A stretch of DNA of 60,000 bases from Cristatella mucedo (GCA_009760855.2 WPIO01000004.1:6351501-6411500), one strand, 5' to 3'; shown: positions 22,711 to 35,071, numbered from the stretch's first letter. Numbers and translations are program-made. Notes: a model not told the origin generated them from the letters alone.

Positions 22711-23125
22711 ATAATAATAATAATAATAATGCATTTGAAAAAGCGCCCTCAGAGAACTCAGCTTCTTTCTAGGGGCTATATAGTTGCTGCAAAGGGAAAC
22801 GCGATTGAATGGCGAATAATATCATGCTTCATATTCAACATGATTATAACATGGTTAGTGGCAGCATGCACAGTGTCAGCAAGCAGAAGCACATAAAGGA
22901 CGAATCACAAGGACCAAACAAATGCTGTCCGAATCACAGGGAACCGACGGATGCCGTCCTAAATAGGTTTGTTTTTAAGTTATTTTTGACCGTGGTCAAG
23001 TCAGGGAATGTTGTGACGTTGGTCGGGAGTGAGTTCCAGGTTTTGGAAGCATAAGCACTAAATGCAAGCTCTCCAAAGGATTTAAGGTTTTGTACGAGGT
23101 GTTGGTTAACTGTTGATTTCCGAAA
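22711..23125 (-). mobile_element. LINE 3' end with (AAT)n tail (unit 1)
   Basis: Minus strand: protein ending FGELAFSAYASKTWNSLP and NNLKTNLFRTA, then 3'UTR, then the family tail (CTGAGGGCGCTTTTTCAAAT) and (ATT)n at 22730-22711. It is 5'-truncated where the SINE pair begins. Confidence 0.82.
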
Positions 23126-23250
23126 AGCCGGTTTGACGGCTATCGCCACCTCTTGCAGTGGCGATAAAGGATCACCCACAACTTCGGACTTCGGTAGTAA
23201 AAAGCAACCAACTTACCTAGTGTGCCATCACGGCTCAGTAGCATTCAGGT
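23126..23250 (-). mobile_element. SINE, inverted partner lacking box B (unit 1)
   Basis: The minus strand matches the neighbouring plus-strand SINE through TGGCACACTAGGTAAG and GATCCTTTATCGCCACTG. The part holding box B is changed or deleted. It is joined to the LINE C-terminal piece. Confidence 0.65.
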
Positions 23251-23373
23251 TTGCTTCCCCTTGGCTTGCCCGGTCTCATCATGTACTCCGCGAGAGAAGT
23301 TTCAGGTATGTAGTTTTAAGGTGGAAACGAAGCTGTTGGTCTCCTACAGTTACGGTCGTATTGAAGCGATAGT

Positions 23374-23540
23374 ATGGTGAGCCGCAATGGCACACTAGGT
23401 AAGGCAGTTGCTTTCACGATCACGGTCCCGAGGTCGTGGGTTCGATTCCTGCAGTGGGCGATCCTTTATCGCCACTGTAAGTAGTGGTGATAACCGTAAA
23501 GGCTCTTCAGTCGCTATAAAAAGAGACTGTGTAATCAGTC
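23374..23540 (+). mobile_element. tRNA-derived SINE with box A and box B (unit 1)
   Basis: Box A TGGCACACTAGG (23388-23399) has one mismatch to consensus. Box B GGTTCGATTCC (23439-23449) is perfect; the two boxes are 39 nt apart. Downstream are GGCGATCCTTTATCGCC, which can fold on itself, and AAAGGCTCTTCAGTCGC. It lacks the cloverleaf of a real tRNA. RNA polymerase III transcription is inferred. Confidence 0.75.
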
Positions 23541-23847
23541 AGGATTTATTTATTCAAGGAACTGCAGGTAAGCCGAAGATTTAGATTGTGCATTAAAGGT
23601 GAACTTGGTGCTATAATGTCTTCTGTAGGTGAATACGAAGAGAAGCAATATTGCGAGAAGGTTGTCAAGAAGCCTATGATAAGATAGTTATATAGAGCCG
23701 AAACAATTAACATAGTCGATCAATGAAAACTTGAATAGACTTTAAGGTCAGATTTGAGCTAACATCTCAGCAGAGGGCGGCCTTTAATAAAGTAAGAGCC
23801 AAGCAACGCCACACAATATTGGCTGATACAATTCAAGTTGCTAAAGA

Positions 23848-24153
23848 GTGGCGGACATAAGCAATTTTAGAAACAAAGCGACACTGAAAAACAAAAGGCT
23901 GTTTTATCATAATGAGCCTTTGCAGCTTCCCACGGAGCTCAATAAGTTAAACTTTAATTGCACTGGTCAAGATGTGCTTACAGGATGTATAACAGAAAGG
24001 TTCAATCATAGTCAACAACATACCGCATTATCTGGGTTTGGTCATGAAATCTGTAAGAGTTCTGAAAAATCCGAAGTTGATATCCTTAGTGAGTGCAAAT
24101 CTCTGGAGGAGTTGCTTACATGGAGACAGCAAGGAGGACGTGGACAGAACTGA
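23848..24153 (+). pseudogene. Unrecognised open frame without ATG (unit 1)
   Basis: A 102-codon frame opens at GTG and contains no methionine codon, so it cannot be a simple eukaryotic ORF. In unit 2 the corresponding region (about 38929-39242) is frameshifted in its first part by a longer T run. It ends ELLTWRQQGGRGQN then stop. It may be an exon remnant or part of a transposon; the family is unknown. Confidence 0.3.
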
Positions 24154-25111
24154 AACACACACAGAGATGCAAGCCTATGCCTAGCGGCTTACCCAGACTA
24201 GGAATCACCAAGTGGTCTTGCAATTTAACTGGCACTACTGGTTAATAAAAACATTTCCCTTCCTTTCAGTAGCTTTTCTTAGAATTTTATTGAGTCTTAA
24301 AACTTCAGTGTCCGATCTTGAAAGGTGAATTAATACATTAGAAGTTACACTAATATCTTGTCGTTTATCTGTGAGCAAAGACTTGCGGTTGGCTGGCCAA
24401 AAATGTTCAGTGATAGAGATTTAGTTCCTCCGAACATTAAAGAAATGTTCTCCAAGAGTTCAAAAAGCAAGAAATGTAAAGCTTTTAACAGCACAGACTG
24501 CAATTGTTTAATTGTCTATCTTAACGATTGAGATTTATAATAAGCTACAATTCCTTCTCTCAGATCTTTTAACTTAGGAACCATCTATGAACTCAAATAG
24601 TGTTCTAATCTAGCAACCACTTCGGCTTCAGCTTTGCTTTACAGCAAGGCAGGTGATTCAATAACCACGTTATGTTTAGAAATCAGCCTGGCAATGCATC
24701 GCAAATATAACTCGGCACCAATAAAGAGCAATGACTAAATGAGGGCTATGCAGTCTTATCTTTTTGCTTTCTCTGTCATAATTCCGAACGCAGATAGGGT
24801 TTCTCACTCATCATTGATTAAAGTAACTTCAAACCTGTGCCAATAAATAATTATCATATTTGCGAGATATTTTTAAAGAGCTCTTGACAGAATGCTGAAT
24901 TTTAATTCATTGTATAGAGGCCATGATGCAGCACTAACGTTTTAGCAGAATACGAAAAAAAAGTCACTTTTTACGGCAGCCTGGATTTCACTTGTAAAGA
25001 GACAAGTAAAAGTTAAACATAGAAACTGCTACCTTAAATCATAGCCACGGTTAAGAACAAAACTGTTGAGAGTATTATTATGACTACCATGAAGCCTAAA
25101 CTAGAATAACA
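24154..25111. other. Unrecognised AT-rich DNA
   Basis: No coding similarity or internal repeat is seen. Repeated at about 39243-40199 in unit 2 and absent from unit 3. Confidence 0.5.
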
Positions 25112-26662
25112 CTATATATATAATGTGGTTAGAGGCGACATGCACAGCATCAGTATGCAAGTGTGGTTAGTGGCAGCATGCACAGTATCAGCATGCCTAA
25201 GAACATGAAAAACGAATAACAGAGATCCACTAAATGCTATCCGAAAAAAGGTGCGTTTTGAGATTCTTTTAAATGTGGTCATGTCAGGGGATGTTTTAAC
25301 CAAAGTCGGGAGTGAGTTTTGGGCTTCGGGAGCATGCGAACTAGATGCATGGTCTCTAAATAATTTGAGATTTGCACTAATAATAAGTAAAATGTAATTT
25401 TCCCAAAAGCCGGTGGCATGATGCTTGGCCTGGTGGGGGAGTAGATCTGATAGACAGGCTGGAGCCAAAGAATTAGGAGACCTAAAAGTGAGCGACCTTA
25501 ATCCGTTGCTTCACTGGTATCCAGTGGAGGTCGGCGAGAAGTGGTGCTCTGCCGAAACCGCAATGCCAATGACAGACAAGCCTAACTGCAAAGTTTAGCA
25601 GCAGCTGTATGCACCTGATTGAGCATGCCGGCAGGCCAACAAGCAGCCAGTTAGAGAAATAAAATCGGGATGTCATAAATGCATAGAACAGCTTAGATGT
25701 GCTATCCTTACCTAAACAAGCCCGATTTTTATTACTCTCATGCAGCTGAAAATAGGTAGGCTTGGCAGTGGAGGTGATGTGGTCGTCTAACGAGAGGTCG
25801 CTTTAAAACATAACATTTTGATTTTTCACAGATCTGATTTTGTGCAGATTCAACAGGTGATATGCTGGCAGAGCCGTTTTTGAGTTTAGCACTTCCACTT
25901 TCTGAATCAAACTCGGTTCGCCTTTAACTATTTATTTAGCTCTATCATTATTTGATTTAATAAAATTTGATGTCATTCATACGGCACTGTCATCAGTATG
26001 AACATCGATCGACTCAGAGAATTTGAGGTTGTCGATGGCTAGGAGTGATTAAAGCAAAGGCACAACCGAGTGTCATCTGCATAGAAGTGAAAGCCTAGGT
26101 TGTGCATGGCAATCACATCGGCAAGAGGGGCAGTATAAAGCGTGAAAATAACCAGACCTAACAGAGAGCCCTAAGGCACCCCACATTTTAAAGGTGCCTC
26201 GGATGATCTTTGTCATTTTACTTCAATACTCTGGAGTCTCCCACTAAGGTAGGACCTGAAAGATTGCAGAGCAATGCCAGTGATACCCAGCCAATATGAG
26301 ATGTGCTCAAGAATAACTTGGTGATCGATAGTATTAAAAGCTGCCGAAACAACAAGCAAACCAAGCAGAGATACTTTACCCATATTCCGCATCCCTAAGG
26401 AGGTCGTGGTTCACCCTATGCACTGCCGTTTCTCTGGAGTGATCAGCTCTAAAGACGGAACTGGAACTTACTAGCAAGGTTTGAAGTTTAAATATATGAG
26501 TTCAGCTGGTCTGCAACGAATCGCCTCAATATCTTTGATATGAATGGCAGAATGAAGACTGGGCGGAATACACTAAGTTCTCTTGGTGTAGTGTCACTTT
26601 CTTAAAAAGTGGCCTGACTTAAGCTTTTTTGAAAGCAGCTGGGACATGACCTGAGGCTAATG

Positions 26663-27141
26663 TAATGTATCTCCGTCAGTAACTCCACCGAGTCATAAAA
26701 ACCATGTGGGTGTTACGCATGAGAGTTTTGTATAGCACACTCACAGCCTAAGCGGCTTTCGGTACGCATTCGGTACCCAACAGACTTCGTCTCATGCAAC
26801 AAAGAGAAAGTGGGAAGCATAGCAGAGTTAGGAGAGCAGTTGAGGTAGTGAGTAGCATAGAAGTAGCAGCTCAGGACCGCTGAAAAAGATGTGCCATAGT
26901 CGGCAGTTGGAGAGTAGATGTCGTTGCGGAAGAGTTGTGGAAGCGAGTTCCACAGTCTAGGACCTGCAGAGCTAAAGCTTCTGTCGCCAACTGTCTTTAA
27001 GCGGAGGAATGGGACAGCTAATCTATTGTCCACACAGGACCTGAGGGCGCGAACAGGCTGAAACTGATGCAGCAGTTCAGCTAGGTATGAAGGAGCCAAG
27101 CCGTGGCGGGCCTTGTGGGTCAGCTTAGGAACTTTGCTCTG
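26663..27141 (-). mobile_element. 479-bp C-terminal fragment of a second LINE, nested in the first (unit 1)
   Basis: The minus strand reads THKARHGLAPSYLAELL, then FLRLKTVGDRSFSSAGPRLW and NSLPQ. This C-terminal motif is out of place between linker and RT. At 52.3 kb the related LINE runs without it (NIINMSLASGHVPKSFKKAE uninterrupted), which gives the limits used here. Its sequence is distinct from the other C-terminal fragments in the window. Confidence 0.75.
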
Positions 27142-28320
27142 ACATAATAATGATGTAAGTCATGCATGGAAGCAGCAGATTAATGTAACGAAGGAGCGGG
27201 ACAGTGGGCATGGGGTCTCAAGGGCTTGTTGTCGTCTAGTGCCCTTTTAAATGTTAAACATTGAAGTGGAGCCAGGAATCGAGGGACAGCAGCCAAAGGG
27301 GGATGCTGCCACCGCAGGGATTGACTCTCTGATCTTGTCTATCTTGTAGACAAAGAATTGACAGTAGCGATCAGCGAGATCATCACAAGGGTCATCAGGT
27401 AAGGAGCTAATCTGATAGTGGTTAAAGTGATTGTTGATCGTCGACATCAGCATTTTTAGATTGTGCATCTGTGATTAAACAACGTTAATTAAGAAGCTAG
27501 ACTTGATATTTGCTAGTATTGATTGGTACGATCAACAATAGCACTTGTATGCCTGTCGATGGACAGTCAGTCCTGATCTTTGGTATGTTTTTCGAGCTCG
27601 TGCTTGGCAGACATAGCTAGAATAATGTCTGCGGAAAACCACAGGCCGTCTGGTCGAGGGCAGGCAGTGTGCTTAGTCAGAAGTGCAAACTCGTCTAGCT
27701 TGTCAGCTAGTATCATGTTGTAGCTATTTATCAAGGGTGACAGATCAGAGGTGGAACAGAGCAGCAGAAGCGATGCAGATATACTCGAACGGACAGCATC
27801 GACGTCAAGTTTCTTGAGGTTTCTCGATTCACAGTGATTTTAGTGGAGGAGAAAGCTGGAAATCACTGTAGATTGAATGAGATCTACATGTGGTCCGATA
27901 AGCATGAGTTGGTACTAATTGTAGATGACACAGATGTCGTATGAGAAAACGTGGTCGAGTGTGCGACCCTTGACATGAGTTTGGCCGTGCACAGGAGCCA
28001 CGAGAGACAATGAGTCAGTCAATGCACGAAATTCAGTGCTCAAGTCGTCAGATAAGTTATGGAAGCTAATGTTAAAATCATCCATAACGAGAAAGGATCG
28101 CGTTTTTACACATAGAATCGAAATGAGATCGGAGAAATCTGAGATAAAGGAGGATTTTGTACCTGGTGGGCGATCGACTACTGCCACCAACGGTAGCTTG
28201 TTTTCACTAGGAATCAAGACAATCAATTCAAAAGACTGCTTCAAGGGTACTTCAAACGGCTTGAAGTTGATTTTCGAGAGCATGACAGCAGCCGCTCCAC
28301 ATGCAGTCTTGATAGATGAA

Positions 28321-28800
28321 TGCCAGTTAGGAATTCAGAAATAAAAACGAACATAGACACATTTTTCTTTAGCAATAACTACGAGCAATCTTATAGCTAC
28401 TGCTATTAACAAAAATCAATTATTGTCTAGATTATTCTTCAGAATAGCACCTACGGCATATATATAGAAGGTTAAGGAAAAATTGTGTGCGCCGTACATT
28501 TTACTGAGTCATTATTAAATTCAGTACATTTTTATTTCATTTAATAATTACTAAAATCACACGTACGAACTTTTTCCTCAACATTATGTCTAAACTTGCA
28601 GGTCAAGTGGGGACGTTTCGAAACTATTTAATTGTGAGTTGATCGGCAGAGTTTCTCAAATTAATTCTCGTTATTGCCAAGCTTTCGATCAGCAATGTTT
28701 TATGCTGGAATATCCCACTATTCACCAACAAGGTACCTATGAACACCTGACAGTTATGTAACCTAGCTAAGCGCTATTAAATCAATCAATTATTTAAATT
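28321..28800 (+). mobile_element. 480-bp dispersed element inside the LINE endonuclease (unit 1)
   Basis: Starts TGCCAGTTAGGAATTCAGAA and ends near CAATTATTTAAATTT. It matches 1327-1806 over the same length. It splits the endonuclease between FFKPLD and AAAVMLSKINF, which are adjacent in the normal protein order. No inverted termini or obvious target duplication. Confidence 0.65.
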
Positions 28801-29019
28801 TATATATTTATATCTATCTAGGGGTTTAAAGAATGAGAGACCAGTCGAGTTAGACTCTTTAATGGTCAGACAGATTATCGGTAATAGCCCAGTATCAGTT
28901 AGGGCGAGCAGGTCTAGACCATTTTCAGAAATAAGGTCGATCTTTACCAGAGGTTTATTGGTTAGTAAGCGAGGATTATAATGGCAGGCGATAGGTTGGC
29001 CCGCCGGAGTAATAAGCCC

Positions 29020-31041
29020 ATATTTTGAATGTTGTAGGAGGTGAGCTACCACATGCAAGTGGTCTGTAACGACCGTGACCGTGAAGTATCATTGTGAAAA
29101 TGGACTCCGAATAAAAAAAGAATCGGGCTCCAAAGTCACTCAAAATACCTTCAATGTAGTGAGTTCTACCTGCACGACTCGTTGCTGAGTTGCTCAAGTT
29201 GTTGCACATCACACTTCTAGCAGTTGAAGGTACTGTCTTACGATTCAAACTACTCACTAAGACATGGCGAACTGATTAGAGACATGTGGTTCGTGATCTT
29301 TTGTTGTTGACTGCACGTAGTTAGAGTTGCTAATAGTTCCCTTTTGATACAATGTAAGTGTGGCTATTGAATTAGCAAATCTTGTTCTTGTTGTTCTTCT
29401 TCTTCTGCCTCCTGTTCTTCTTATCATTGAGTAGCATTGCCAGGTTTTAGGCTGTAGCCACATTTTGATCTTGTCAGGGACAGCCAATCTCAGGAGGGCA
29501 GACCGAGCATGGCCGTTGGCATGCAGTCTGGGTGGTATGTTATCGTCCGTCGAAAGGGAAGGGAGACATTAGCCCCCTCAGTCACTTACATCGTACGGCC
29601 TTGGCTGCTACCAAGATGGTGTTGCACGTGTATGCTTAATCCACATCGACCAGAGAAGCGTGCTGTCCGTGTGTAGCTGTAGCAGTCACTGCTTGATTCT
29701 TCGGTTGTTCACCGAAGACTAGAGCTCTCCTACTTATGCATTGTAAAGGTATCGGAAAACGACTGACATCTGCTGCCCAGTGGATGTGCTCCTGTGATGC
29801 ACTGCAGATTGACTACTGCTATTCCAGTTCACATTTCCCACCGATGGCTTTGTGAATTCAAGAGACTATCTGTAGCTATATTAAGAGCTATTAGTTAGGT
29901 TATCAAGCTAATTTGTCCACATACTAACTCCTGCTAAGGCCGCAAGAAGCAGTTGACAGGCAAAATTGATAAGCTGCTACAGCCGAGTTCTAGCCACGGT
30001 CTGGGGACTCGACACCAAAAATTCAACGAGACCATGTTACCCCCCTCTGCCTACCAGGCTGCTCTCCCGATGACCTATGCGGCAGGTAGTGCTTCAGCAT
30101 AGCAGCAAACCTTTGAGTGCACGTGTTACGCTCTGCCGGTCTGCCAATGCCAGAGCATCGCATGGAGGCACGACTCATGTGAACCGCCAGCGACCTCAGG
30201 GCTGAGGTAGCAGCTCAGCTGCTGGTGACAGAATTAGTGGGGCTAGCAGCAGCTGTGGCTGCCTGAAAAATAGTGCTGTCAGCCGTGATGTCATTTCCGT
30301 TGCCCCTCTCTCAGAGAATGTCCGGTCGATGAAAGAGCGAAATAAGTCGCTTTCTACACACGAGCCGGTTGTCGCAGGCTATAGACATTCTATGCATCGA
30401 TCGTGCACCTAATGAAACTATGTGGCATACTAAGAGGTGGACCCGACTGAGATGATCATGCATTCACAATGGAGTGGTTCCCTGTTTAATTTGGTTTCGT
30501 CATTAGGGGGACATTGACGAAAGGAAGTAACCGCTGGAAATCCGAAACTAAGCATGCTCGATCGCATTTTACATCTGGTGCATGACCGGTAGTCAACAAT
30601 GCAGTCCTGCTTAGCATGGTGCAATTGTTGGCACCACACAGCCATTATACCGTGCAGAGTTTGAGCAGCACAGCTACGAGTTAGGAGATACCCTGCAGGA
30701 TTAAGTCGATGAGAACATCGAACCGAAAATAGTGTGATTAATGGTTAAGCCAGAGAGAGAGAGAGAGAGAGAGAGAAGCATAGAGTGAGTAGCCGTAATC
30801 CGGCCGTGATATTTGAAAAGCTCGTTCTCCACCATGGACAGAAACCATGTGGCTAAACGTATGGCCGAACAGCATGAAAGCATGTTCACGTTGCACCTGT
30901 ACCTCTACAAGGTCTGCTACTTCTTGAGGGAGTGAGTGAAGTATACACTTGCTCGGTCAAAGACGTAGTTGTGAAGTATGGTGCAGACACTAATATGTGA
31001 CGTCATAGTTTTTTCTATGCCGAAACAGAAAATGTCAGGTG
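29020..31041 (+). repeat. Repeat E, full length, spanning the unit 1/2 junction
   Basis: About 2.02 kb from ATTTTGAATGTTGTAGGAGG to GAAAATGTCAGGT. It lies directly 5' of the LINE endonuclease on that LINE's sense strand, and its minus strand encodes an Arg-rich stretch (RRTGGRRRRTTRTRF). It could be the LINE's 5' region. Copies without adjacent endonuclease (E') argue for a separate repeat. (GA)n at 30752-30777 is longer than in unit 1. Confidence 0.8.
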
Positions 31042-33875
31042 ATGCTTTGGCTTTTCTGATTCAATTCGATTGAGCCCAGCATTCTTTCAGCTCTTGAACT
31101 ATGTGATGTCGATCGCTAGCACATATGACATAAGATGGCACAAACCAAGTGCTCTCGAATTTCCTAAATAGCTTCTCTTTGGTTATCGTTCGGTTGTTCT
31201 AGTTAAAGACCGTCTAGATATCCCTCTCCAGTTGCACGGAGGAGTGTTATTGTATATATTCCAGTAATTAGTGGACTGAATAATCATCAATGTACTACCT
31301 CTATAGAAATCAAGCTGCGACTTATGTTTCTTCCACTCCATATTTAGTGGAATACGCTGGTATTTCTCTGTGTCAGCACCTTTATCACTAAGCAATCACC
31401 AACTGAATGCCTATGATTCTAAAAGAGCCGTTTACAGACACGAATTAATTTTTGTGGATTTCCAGTGTCAGCGATGTCATGTAGCTAAAGCAAAAATAAC
31501 TAAACCGACAGAATAACTTCTTTAAAGCTTAGCAGCAGGTTCAAGATCCCTTTCTACTTGACAAATAGCACAATTTAAAGTATTGTAACTATCGCTTGAC
31601 CCCTCTCTGGGGTGTCCTACTCATCGTCTTGAAAGACTATTTAGGGTTTAGCAGGTCTTCCGGCTGTCAACAAGTTTGTAGTCGTCATTCAGATGGTAAA
31701 CGACCATTGATGGAGGCACCAGCAAGATGAAAGCATGGCCTTAACTATAGACTTCCAAGAAAGAAGTGACGTAAAAAAGATGGGTTATATAACCTTGAAG
31801 TCAATATATACGATACGATTGCGATCTCGGGAGAGAAGCTTAACGGCAAAATAATTTGCAAACGATTAGTTCCTCATCACACAATCTGAAAGACCACGGA
31901 CTAGCAAATATTGTGAGTGACGAGATATTGCGATTGAACTTCAATGTGGGATTAAACAGCAAAGAATTCAATTACCTGCCTAGACAAGCTAATCTGTTTG
32001 CATAGGCACTCACTTATCTCGAAGTGCCAGAGTTGGCGTAGGAGCTGATATCACATAGAGGTCCAGTGGAAGGTTACTGAAATTTTTAGACATTGTCTTT
32101 AGTTATTTCGTCTACTCAAAAATCCACAGGTACGCGAACTATTTAACCTTTCTACTACTTCCTTTTTGAAAAAAGTAAATCTTGTATTTCATTCAAGGTC
32201 TTTCGAGTTTTAATAGCTTATAGCTTGCTTGAACCTAGTGCAGCCCACACACTAACCTCGAAAGATGAAATAAATGCTGGTGAATGATTTAAGAAGAGCA
32301 AGTAGAATTTGAAACTATAATTGTCAAAGTATATTTAATCACTAATTCAAAATAATGTTTATGATTCTGAAACATTAAAAAATTAAACATTCTGTATTTT
32401 GAGTAAACAAATCAAAATTTTGTTTTGTGCAATTGCTGAAGTATGGGGAAGTGCTGATTGCCGAAAGGCCGACCTTGGCCAAGTTATTTATGAATATTCA
32501 GTGGTGCAAAAAAAGTAACTGCTTGTTTCTCCCTAGTCGATCAACTGGTAACGTTTTATTTTCAAGAACAAGCTTTCAGCATTAAAGTAGTTATTTGAAA
32601 AACAACGTTTGTGATTTAAAAATATAACACTGTTAAAAATGCATTTCTATAGCAGCCTCAGATTATTTATTATGCTTCTAGGTAACTTACAACTGCTGCA
32701 AAAGAAGCATTTCTTAATGGTTAATGGTAGCCTGCATAATGACAGCGAGAATAATACATGTTAACCACCTGGAAAGAGATAGTTCTCAGAGGTCACTTTA
32801 TCAGGTATATTATTATTATTAAAACAGTTTTAGAGGTGGAAAGCTCAGGGTAAGCATGCACACATTTGTAGTGACAGCATGCCTATCGAGAGTAAACATA
32901 AGCTCACATGAAAAGGTGATTCATATTGGCTCACTAAACGGCGTGATACAAGGTTTTTTGTAACTTTTTTTTAATGTAGCTAAGTCACTGGACGATTCAA
33001 CGCCAGTAAGGTAAAATGTAAGCACCTGAGTTTAGGAGTAAACGAGCTAAACGCACGGTCTTCAAATAGTTGAGGTTCATAAGAGGTTTAGGTAAAGAAC
33101 TAAATAAAGTAGAGCAGGTTTTTAAGTTGTTTAGTCTGGGTGGGCTGTATATCTGATAGGTACCCTGGAGTCGAAGAATAAAGGGACCTAAAAGCAAGTG
33201 ACAGCACTCTTAATTCGACCGATGGACTACTTGACTGGGAGTCAGTGCAGATCTGTGAGAAGCGATAGGACGTGGCAAACAAGTTATAAAGGATGGCTGA
33301 CAAGGTTATGCAAACCGAATACAAGTGTTCACACATTGGTGGAAATAATATGACTAGAACAAGAAAACAAGCTTTTCATTCAGAGACTTTTGTATTTTCT
33401 GAGACTATGAGATATTTGACCATATTATCCACCAGAAAACGCATCTCGGCCGATCAGTTTTTTGGAAGACCAATATAGTTGAACAAGCTATACAATGCAC
33501 ACTGTTTTCATCAACAAGGAACGAGATTGACTTCTTTCAATTCCAATCAATAAACAGCAGAGACCCTAGGCTTCTAAATGTTGCAATAAGCCTGCTTGGT
33601 GAGTCTATTCGTTTTGTCTACTTTGCCTGGACTAAAGACTTCCTGTCAATGCATATATCACGCAATTAGTTTTAAGTCCAGAAAAGAGTTAATTACAAAC
33701 CATTTTTGACAGATTATTAATATCACAATGGGATATTGCAAAGAGTAAATGACAAAAAAAGGCCATTTTTTTATTAAATGGTATCATGATTTCTAAAGTT
33801 ACACGATTCCAATGCTTTATTACTACTTATTAGGTTAGAAATTTTCCATCGAATTGAAACTCTTTATTTTACACG
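31042..33875 (+). repeat. Block B (unit 2)
   Basis: Matches 15962-18797, including the two opposed LINE fragments at about 32760-33370. Confidence 0.85.
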
Positions 33876-34510
33876 GAGGTTTGGCTTCTGCTGCCTGTCT
33901 CTGGCCTGCTCTAAACAGGTCGGTTGAATTTACTTCAGCTCAGCTTCGGTGGCCACGGTTGAAACCGAATGAGCTAAACCACACAGCCAGTGCTGAACAT
34001 GCTCTTCAGTTTGGGCACATGCTCTCAATCCATATAAGGGTGCTGGTAGTAGGACTCAGTGACATGAAACAAATAGGCAGTGACTTTTGAGAGCATGTGA
34101 GTGATTTGTGGCAGCTTGTTATCCTGCTGTTAAACATGGCAGCTGCCTTGATGAAGTTGGTCGGCAGCAGCAGCAGCAGCAGGATCACAGTGATTGCTAA
34201 AAAGCCGTGACTGGGCAGGCTAAAGCAGCCCGTGCTGCAGCTGGACGGGTAGCTGGTTCTGGAGCTGCTTTTCTGAAAGGCTGCAGCTATTAAGCATGAG
34301 AATCGGTTACTTTAGATTGCTTTCTGCAGCCAGACGGGCATATCGTCCGGTACAAGATTAGTATCTTCTTCGGCGAGAGACGGTTTCATCTTAGATTGCT
34401 CTTTAAGCAAAAAGAGCTGAGCTTGTGGCTGAGTAGCTGCAAACCAGAGTGGCAGCCCCAGCAGAGAGGCAGAGCAAGCAGCTTGTGCTGAGCCACTGTG
34501 ATTACGTCGC

Positions 34511-34686
34511 ACTTAGACACGTCTGGGTGTGAGCTGAGGAGTGAGGCACTAGCATTCTGTGTCCATATTGGAGGGTTCGAGCCCCTTCTCAGTAGACAGT
34601 GCTCCATTGCATGCCCCCCTTAATCTGGGCATATGGCCACAAAGGACTCTTCAGCCACCATATCAGTGAGGCATTTGAGTATCAGC
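34511..34686 (+). mobile_element. tRNA-like SINE in block D (unit 2)
   Basis: Same element as at 19430-19605, with box B intact (GGTTCGAGCCC near 34574). Confidence 0.6.
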
Positions 34687-35071
34687 CAGCGTTTACTTCT
34701 TACTCATTGCCAGCTAAGCGAGGATGCACTGATATCGCAACCAGGCTGCTAGTTCCAACTCTGACTAATATGGGCAGGACTAGTTTGAGGCTGGGAAAGA
34801 ATGCTGGTCGAACCTGCCATGCGGTCAACGTCGAGACAACTCATGCTGGTACATCCTGACAGCAACACCGAAAAACGGATGCCTCTCCTCTGCAGCACTT
34901 GCTAGCAATCGCTGAACAGATTGCACTTTCAGGAGATGCCACGGGTAAAGCTTGAAGCCACGACAGCTGCAGCTGGGCTGTTCAAGTATCTCGATCTCCT
35001 AAATGTAGGCGAGATCTTCGGGATTGATAAGCAACTGGCCTAAAGTCACCAGGTCAGGCAGAACACCCCAG

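Larger units (their letters stand above)
25112..29019 (-). mobile_element. Nearly complete but dead LINE (EN-RT type), unit 1
   Basis: Read on the minus strand: endonuclease N-terminus (29019-28801: NKPLVKIDLISENGLDLLAL); 480-bp insertion (28800-28321); rest of the endonuclease (28320-27915: VVDRPPGTKSSF, MDDFNISFHN, GRTLDHVFS); linker (27750-27250: SYNMILADKLDEF, then LADRYCQFFVYKIDKIRESI); a nested LINE piece (27141-26663); RT (26662-26030: GHVPAAFKKA, GVP-stop-GS, and YADD at 26083-26072); thumb (25676-25482: LLADLHWIPVKQRIK); C-terminal domain (25468-25250). It belongs with Jockey-superfamily LINEs (CR1/L2/Rex1-like). Stops, frameshifts and two insertions make it inactive. The (ATT)n tail is missing and an ATATATATAA stretch stands at the 3' end. 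Confidence 0.85.
14866..29937 (+). repeat. 15-kb tandem repeat, unit 1
   Basis: Head-to-tail with unit 2 at an offset of 15072-15096, drifting through small indels. The two units are nearly identical along their whole length. Order: truncated E, block B, block D, full E', unrecognised DNA, LINE piece plus SINE pair, unrecognised DNA, nearly complete minus-strand LINE, first half of the next E. The left edge falls inside repeat E. No intact host gene was found in the unit. Confidence 0.95.

Noticed and set aside
23374-23460. True tRNA gene
   Set aside because: Box A and B are good, but the arms do not form a cloverleaf and the unit has a SINE body and diverged dispersed relatives.
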